NCBI RefSeq assembly: GCF_038502225.1
Contig: NC_091300.1
Span: forward strand, 46,755,954 to 46,819,953
From: Cherax quadricarinatus
Taxonomy: Eukaryota; Arthropoda; Malacostraca; Decapoda; Parastacidae
Reading direction: 5' to 3'
Length of the DNA: 64,000 nt
The notes under the pieces were generated by a model, which saw only the letters and a program-made list of their open reading frames with translations, ran no database searches and was not told the origin of the DNA. This document shows positions 58,600 through 64,000 of this stretch, piece by piece; within the stretch, counting starts at the first letter, position 1; each line of letters opens with the position of its first letter. The position numbers were made by a program, and so were the translations under genes.

Positions 58600-60225
58600 G
58601 TTCTGATTCTGGGGGTCATTGTTCCGATTCTGGGGGTTAAGTTCTGTTTATGTTGTTCTAGTTATGATTAAGGGGATATAGTTCTGATTGTGGGGATCTA
58701 CTTCTGATTCTGGGGTTCTAGTTCTGATTCTGGGGTTCTAGTTCTGAGTATGGGGTTCTAGTTCCGATTCCTGGGATCTAGTTCTAATTCTGTGGTTCTA
58801 GATCTAATTATGATGTTCTAGTTCTGATTCTGGGCTTCTAGTTTTGATTCTGGGGCTTTAGTTCTTATTGTGGAGTTCTAGTTCTGATTCTGGTGTTTTA
58901 ATTCTGATTCTGAGCTTCTATTTTTCATTTTGGGGTTCTAGTTATGATTCTGGGGGTTCTAGTTGTGATTCAGGTGTTTTAGTTCTGATACTGGGGTTCT
59001 AGTTCTGATTCTGGGGTCTTAGTTTTAATAGTGAGATTCTAGTTTTGATTCTGGGTTCTAGTTCTGATTATAGATTGTAGTTCTGATTCTGGGTTCTTCT
59101 TCCGATTATGGGGTTCAAGTTCTGATTCTGGAGTTCTAGTTCTGTTTCCGGAGTTCTAGTTCTGTTTCTGGAATTCCAGTTCTGATTTTGAGGTCCTAGA
59201 TCCCATTCGGGAGTTCTAGTTCCAATTCTGAGGTTCTAGTTCTGATTTTGGTGTTCTAGCTCCGATTCGGGGACCCAGTTCAGATTCTAGAATTTTATTT
59301 CCTATTCTGGAGTTCTTGTTCTGATTCTGAGGTTCCAGTTCTGATTCGTTGGTTCTATTTCTTAGTTTCAGGTTCTAATTCTGATTCTTGGGCTCTAATT
59401 CTGATTCTGGGTTCTAGCTCCGATTATAGGGTTTTATTTTTAATTTTTGGGTTCTAGTTGTGATCTTGGGTTTTAGTTCTGATTCTGTTATACTAGTTCA
59501 GATTCTGTAGTTCTAGTGCTGGTTCTGGTGTTCTAATTCTGATTTTGGAGTTCTAGTTCAGATTCTGGTGTGTCTAGTTCTGATTTTGCAGGTTTAGTTC
59601 TGATTCTGGGATCTTAGTTCTGATTCTGGTGTTCTAGTTCTAATCTGGGGTTTAAGTTCTGATTCTGGGGTTCCAGTTCCGATAAAGGGATTTTAGTTCC
59701 GATAATATGGTTCTAGTTCTGATTCTGAGATTTGAGTTCTGATTATGTTCTAGTTCTGATTTTGGGATTCTAGTTCTCATTCTGGTGTTCTAATTTGATT
59801 CTGCGGTCCTAGTTTTGATTCTGGGATTCTAGCTCTGATTCCGGTGTTCTAGTTCTGATTCTGGGATTCTAGTTCTGATTCCGGTGTTCTAGTTCTGATT
59901 CTGGGGTTCTAGTTCTGATTCCGGGGTTCTAGTTCTTATTCTGGGTTCTAGTTCTAATTCAGGTGTTCTAGTTCTGATTATTTGGTTCTTGTTCTGCTTC
60001 TCGTGTTCTTGTTCTGATTCTTCGATTATAATTCTTATTCTTAGGTCCTAGTTCTGATTCTGGGGTTCTAGTTCTGATTCTGGGGTCGAAGCTTTAATTC
60101 CGGGGCCTTAATTCTGATTACGGGGTCCTAGTTCTGATTCATGGGTCCATATTCTGATTCTGGTATTCAAGTTCTGATTCTGACATTCTAGTTCTGATTC
60201 CGGGGTTCTAGTTTTTCATCTTAAA
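58600..60225 (+). repeat. 1.6-kb minisatellite of a 20-bp unit, array 2
   Basis: The same gattctggggttctagttct unit as array 1, about 80 diverged copies. It starts abruptly in the CR1 fragment and ends at about 60225. Confidence 0.92.
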
Positions 60226-60559
60226 GTATCCTAGTTACATCAGCATGTTTTACCTCGTCCTCACATAAAAAAAAATCTTCTGTCAGCTTCTCTTATAAAT
60301 CAGCTGCCGTGTTCTAGTGTATCAAATGTTTCCTTTAGAAATATAAGCCAGGGTTTACCCACCTATACACAAATAACCCGCACATAGAAGAGAGGAGCTT
60401 ACGACGACGTTCTGGTCCGACTTGGACCATTTACAAAGTCATACTAACGAGAAGGAGAGAAGGAGGGAGTATATGTAGGCAGGAGGAGGTAGTGGTAGTA
60501 GTGGAGGTAGAAGATAGTAGTGGGGAAGGTAGCATGGTGGAGGTGGAGCCAGTCAAATA
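60226..60559. repeat. Spacer with an epsilon pseudo-LTR
   Basis: 60362-60435 carries aacccgcacatagaagagag, gaggagcttacgacgacg and ggtccgacttggacca (epsilon, with stem II and a mutated GUUC). Then gaaggagggagtatatgtag and a ggtagtggtag-rich stretch resemble the epsilon promoter region. 60226-60360 has no recognised feature. Confidence 0.5.
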
Positions 60560-62028
60560 CTATGATAAGTAAGTAAGTAAGTTTATTCAGGTATACACAA
60601 ATACAGTTACATAGAATTATCATACATAGCAGCATATGTGTAGAGAACCTGGGATAACCCAAAAAAGTCAGACAGAGTGACTTATTTCCATTGGGGTCCT
60701 TTTACCTTATTATTATAATATAAAGGTTATAATATTTTCTTATTATTCTATAATGAAGATAACATCTTATTATCATACTAAAAAGACTATCTACTACACG
60801 AGGGTCATTAAGACTATCTGCCATACGAGGGTCATTACTAGGAATAAGGTAAAATTTACACGTATGTTAGCTAAAAAAATAGAAAATCATTCCCCTCCCT
60901 TTCTGTAGCTACATTCATCATACACCTTTTGGCACTCTTCTTGAACTGGTTCATGCTATGACTGGCTTTGACATGTGCGGGCAGTCTGTTCCATTCCTTT
61001 ATTGCTGTACAATAAAAGGTGTTTGAAGCCTGGCCAATGACTGTGGGTACTACAAAGTTGTGCTCTCTACCCCTAGTACTATGATTGCTTTGGTTCCCAA
61101 CCTTGACAAAATTGACAGCAAGATATTCTGGACACTGTTTGTGAGCAATTTTATAAACATGATTTAGCTTCAGTTGTTTTACTCTGCCTTCAACATTCAG
61201 AATATCCAACTGCTGTAATTCATCCTGTCCTACATGTTCTCTTGGTCCCAGCTCCAGGATGAATCTTACGATTTTGTTCTGGGTGATTTGAAGTCTATCT
61301 TTCAGTTTTTTTGTCAAGGCAGAGTACCATGAAGAGCAAGCGTAATCCAGCCTCAGTAGGTAGATACTGTGCTTGTCTATACAGGAACTTCAGTCTGGCA
61401 TTCGCTTTCTTTACTACACTGTTCCCTATCAATTCTCCTGACATGCATGGGTCAAAGGGGATTCCCAGATATTTTACTGATGAAACCAAAGTGATGGGCT
61501 CCCCATTACACTGAACATTAAAATTATTTACCCTTCTCAGTTTATGTTTCGTGCCAAAGAGAATGGCTTCAGTTTTCCCGAGGTGTAATGATAGTTTGTT
61601 GTCTACTAACCATTTGCTGCAGGACTCCAGTTCCAGTGTTAAAACATTAGCTATATCTTGTGGGTCTTTACCTGACAGTAACAGGGCACTGTCATCTGCA
61701 TACACTGATAGGCATGTCATTGACATAACATAAGAATAATAAGGGTCCCAGAAAACTACTCTGGGGAACTCCACATGCTATCGGCAGGGGTTCTGATTCC
61801 GTTTTGTTGATTTTGGCAATTTGTCTCCTGTTGCTAAGGTAGGACTTAAACAAGTCTACAGAACCTATACCGATAGCTTGAAGTTTCTTACATAATATAT
61901 TGTGGTTGACAGTATCGAAGGCCTTTTGCAGGTCTAAGGTTACCATACCTATGAGGTTCCCCTTTGACGTTTCAGTTCTCAGGTAATCCATCAGATTAAT
62001 TAGGGAGGTGTCTGTAAAATCTGAAAAG
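60560..62028 (-). mobile_element. 5'-truncated LINE Y
   Basis: The minus strand holds RT and C-terminal domain, a 300-bp 3' UTR and an end in gaataaac followed by (TTAC)n (60566-60583). The 5' end is cut at about 62028 against LINE X sequence. The UTR motif gttatcccaggttctctaca is familiar from decapod repeats. Confidence 0.75.
60874..62025 (-). pseudogene. LINE Y reverse transcriptase and C-terminal domain
   Basis: Palm A is VTLDLQKAFDTVNH, palm B CGVPQSSFLGPLLFL (Gly of PQG replaced by Ser), and the catalytic box is YADDSALLLSGKD. WLVDNKLSLHLGKTEAILF follows. Frame changes near 61735 and 61305 break it. The final 148 residues (LQITQNKIVRFILELGPREH, then NTFYCTAIKEWNRLPAHVKA, then NDFLFF) are an open C-terminal domain. 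Distinct from CR1 and LINE X. Confidence 0.8.
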
Positions 62029-62298
62029 GAGGGGTGCCACGAGTACATTAAGAGCCAATACAGTAAGTGTGAGGGGTGCCTAAGCCTGTTCAACTGCCTC
62101 CCAGCATACATACAGCATACCAATAGACTCCTGGCTGTCTTCAAGAAGGCGTTGGACAAGCACCTAAAGTCAGTACTTGATCAGCCGGGCTGTGGCTCGT
62201 ACGTCGGTTTATGTGCACCCAGCAGTAACAGCCTGGATGATCAGACCCTGATCCGCCACGAGGCCTGGTCTCAGACAAGGCCACGGAGGCGTTGACCC
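62029..62298 (+). pseudogene. LINE X ORF2 C-terminal end, second copy
   Basis: Encodes LFNCLPAYIQHTNRLLAVF and HLKSVLDQPGCGSYVGLC, ending SQTRPRRR and TGA. It is 5'-truncated at gaaaaggaggggtgcc, a similar point to 57300 in the main copy. Confidence 0.8.
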
Positions 62299-62519
62299 TC
62301 GATACCCTCTGCACTGCAGGGGAGCTAGGGGCCCACAGAGGGTAACAGCAAGAACACAGAGGGAGGGGAAATAAAATAAATAAATAAATAAATAATGAAG
62401 GAACAAATACCCAAGGCAGAAGAAAGACAACCCAAAGGAGGAAATGGAACGAGGAAATGGAAAGAGAGAGAAGAAGAAAAAGGAGGAATCATGTTTAGTC
62501 ATGGGTGTTCTGAAGTTTG
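62299..62519. other. LINE X 3' UTR-like and (AAAT)n sequence
   Basis: gatacccttctgcactgca-like sequence, then aaataaaataaataaataaa (62369-62396) and purine-rich aggaaatggaaagagagag. No gene seen. Confidence 0.5.
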
Positions 62520-62900
62520 GAGCATTTTACAATAAAGTGGGAGAGGAAGGCATCTACAGTGACGAATCCAGGACTAAGATTCATTAAGGAAAGTTGTGTA
62601 TTAGAGAGGATTCAACCAGACGGCTACTGTTGAAGTTGGAAGTACGGAAGACAGTTTTAGCAGAAGACCAGTCGATAGGATGGCTGTGATCTCTGACACG
62701 ACAGAAAAGAGCATTGTTAGTGTCGGCAAGCCTAACACTACGTTTGTGCTCCCTAAGTCTGTCAGAAAAAGAACGGCCAGTTCTCTTTCTGACAGACTTC
62801 GGTCCAAGTCGGACCGAAACATCGTCGTAAGCTTCTTTCTTCTATGTGCGGGTTATTTGTGTATCGTTCCAGCCACGGAATTGTGCCTTTTTTGTTATTT
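62520..62900 (-). mobile_element. Epsilon PLE fragment: nuclease end plus inverted pseudo-LTR
   Basis: A minus-strand GIY-YIG end (62530-62782) is followed without a gap by a plus-strand epsilon arm (ggtccaagtcggaccgaaac, then atcgtcgtaagc, then gtgcgggttatttgtg). This is the same inverted-arm-plus-coding-end layout as the gamma PLE at 4785-6131. The GUC of GAAACGUC reads AUC here. Confidence 0.65.
62530..62782 (-). pseudogene. PLE GIY-YIG nuclease C-terminal half
   Basis: The minus strand encodes GRSFSDRLREHKRSVRLADT, NNALFCRVRDHSHPIDWSSA, and RLVESSLIHNF then a stop. The conserved Arg (GRS...RLREH) and the metal-binding Glu (VESSLI) are visible. The YIG strand is missing. This nuclease type differs from the beta/gamma type (CVQHRN...), so at least two PLE lineages are present. 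Confidence 0.7.
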
Positions 62901-62959
62901 ACCCACCTATGTCTTGTGTAAAGAAGACATATACGAGACATATGGGGGAACATTCATGT

Positions 62960-64000
62960 ATGATTACAGCTCCTGTGGGAGACATGTCTCCTAAATCAAA
63001 AAGTTCTTTGTCCGTTGCATACGTGTCTTATTTACAGTTTTTGGTACTAGTTACTTAATACCTTTTATGGGGCCTGTCATCCCCCTTGACAGGTCATTGT
63101 CTCACAAAGGGTATTAACGTAATTTACACCCTTCTCTTGCTTTGTCTATTTCTCTACTATGTAATTCCATTTGGCCTGTGAGGTGGGATTTACTCTCCCT
63201 AAATACATGTTGGTTTTCACAAATTAATCTTTTTCTCTCTACCTTTTCTCTCTAGGTGCTTCACGATCCTCTTGATGATTCTCTCTAAAAGTATGGACAG
63301 TATACACTACTGTGATACCGGATGTATTCCTGGTATCATGGGTTTTCAGTTGTCCAGTATCTACTACACTTCTAATAATATTTTACAGGTCTTTGGTTTT
63401 AACGTCTCACAGAGCTCTTGCTCCTTCCCTCGTAACCCATAAGAATATGTCGCTTGTCATATATTGCTTGTTATATTCAATTCTCTTAACGCTGTTATCA
63501 TCCATCATTTAATGGATGCATTACATGCAGTGATTACCAGTCTGTCTGTCTCGTCTTCCCTTCCAACCCATTCCTCACCTCCTTTTCCTATAGCTCCCAT
63601 GATTACATTATGAAGACCTACTTCAAGTTTACTGTTATCACTTACAAGGAAATAGACTGGGAAAACTTTGATCTTCAAAACTGAATTTTTATGATGCTTT
63701 GTTTATATGCTAAGACTGAATATTCAACACAGCTAAGATACGTGTACAGATACTTAAATGCAACGTTATGAATAATTTGCTAGTTCTGTACACTCCCTTT
63801 AATAGGGCAATATGTCCAAGCTTTCAACAAGAAAAAATGCTGTATATATTCTAGTAACAAGTGTATACCAGTACCTGATATAACTGTAACATTTATGTTG
63901 GCATCAGGTCTTGAACAGTACATCGGAAAGAGGCTGTAACCATCATTAAACAAGGAAGAGGGAACAAAACACCGGGGCGTCACGTATAACTTTACTGCTA
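62960..64000 (+). repeat. Long dispersed repeat, copy 2
   Basis: Matches 47761-48800 at perhaps 85-90% by eye. It begins with ctcctgtgggag and gttgcatacgtgtcttattt, the motif found after the ribozyme in the alpha and beta units, so a decayed PLE pseudo-LTR may head the repeat. A ~60-bp segment with inverted ends (taccttttatgggg / cacaaagggtatta) is present only here. It continues past the window end. Confidence 0.8.

Noticed and set aside
62941..62985. A further hammerhead core in the long repeat (atgatta... ctcctgtgggag)
   Set aside because: The hairpin and downstream motif fit, but the core has extra bases and GAAAC is absent; the other copy at 47765 does not support it.
1..64000. LTR retrotransposon or endogenous virus
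   Set aside because: No long terminal direct repeats, protease or integrase motifs, or capsid-type genes were seen; the RTs are all LINE type.

Overview
This is eukaryotic, repeat-dominated DNA, most likely from a decapod crustacean (crayfish-type). The evidence is the mix of repeats: CR1-clade non-LTR retrotransposons, Penelope-like elements (PLEs) with GIY-YIG endonuclease remnants, tRNA-derived SINEs and long simple-sequence arrays. There are no operons and no LTRs. The species assignment is inference from familiarity with these repeats. Only two non-transposon coding candidates stand out: an intronless serine/threonine-type kinase (51389-52384) and a short Cys/Asp-rich exon (30618-30787, minus).

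Layout. 1-30140 is a nested stack of CR1 and PLE insertions. Two full-length-type family-2 CR1 elements on the minus strand (2819-13402 and 15253-26190) act as hosts. Host 1 is broken by PLE insertions at 3478-4335, 4612-6277 (itself hit by a second PLE at 4785-6131) and 12029-12325, and by an intact family-1 CR1 (6516-10635). Host 2 is broken by a 7.5-kb inverted tandem array of a 378-bp unit (15852-23313), and that array is broken by a second intact family-1 CR1 (17458-21592). 31177-39330 is two large minisatellites (12-bp and 50-bp units). 39330-64000 holds SINEs, degenerate LINEs of at least three other lineages, a Tc1/mariner remnant, two arrays of one 20-bp unit, a 1-kb duplication, and the kinase.

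The most interesting signal is a set of hammerhead-ribozyme-like motifs. They lie in at least six sequence families (called alpha, beta, gamma, delta, zeta and eta here) scattered through 3.5-40 kb. Each has a CUGANGA-like core, a hairpin (stem II), GAAAC followed by GU, and flanks that can pair as stem I. Stem I, stem II and the core 3-8 base pair all vary between families in ways that keep pairing. Nearly all sit between a TATA-like box and an AATAAA, and several sit beside PLE GIY-YIG coding remnants. The insertions carry 10-16 bp target-site duplications (TSDs), end in a conserved hairpin 'tail', and start with an inverted arm that stops exactly before that tail. The 378-bp alpha array, with one ribozyme and one TATA box per unit, has the architecture of an animal retrozyme or PLE pseudo-LTR array.

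How the parts work together. Family-1 CR1 copies A and B each keep an ORF1 (coiled coil plus SGNH/GDSL-esterase domain) overlapping an ORF2 (EEP endonuclease plus reverse transcriptase) by TGATG, and they are almost identical, so this lineage was active recently. Most other coding remnants are truncated or frameshifted. PLE machinery survives only as GIY-YIG fragments, so the ribozyme-bearing repeats here are non-autonomous.
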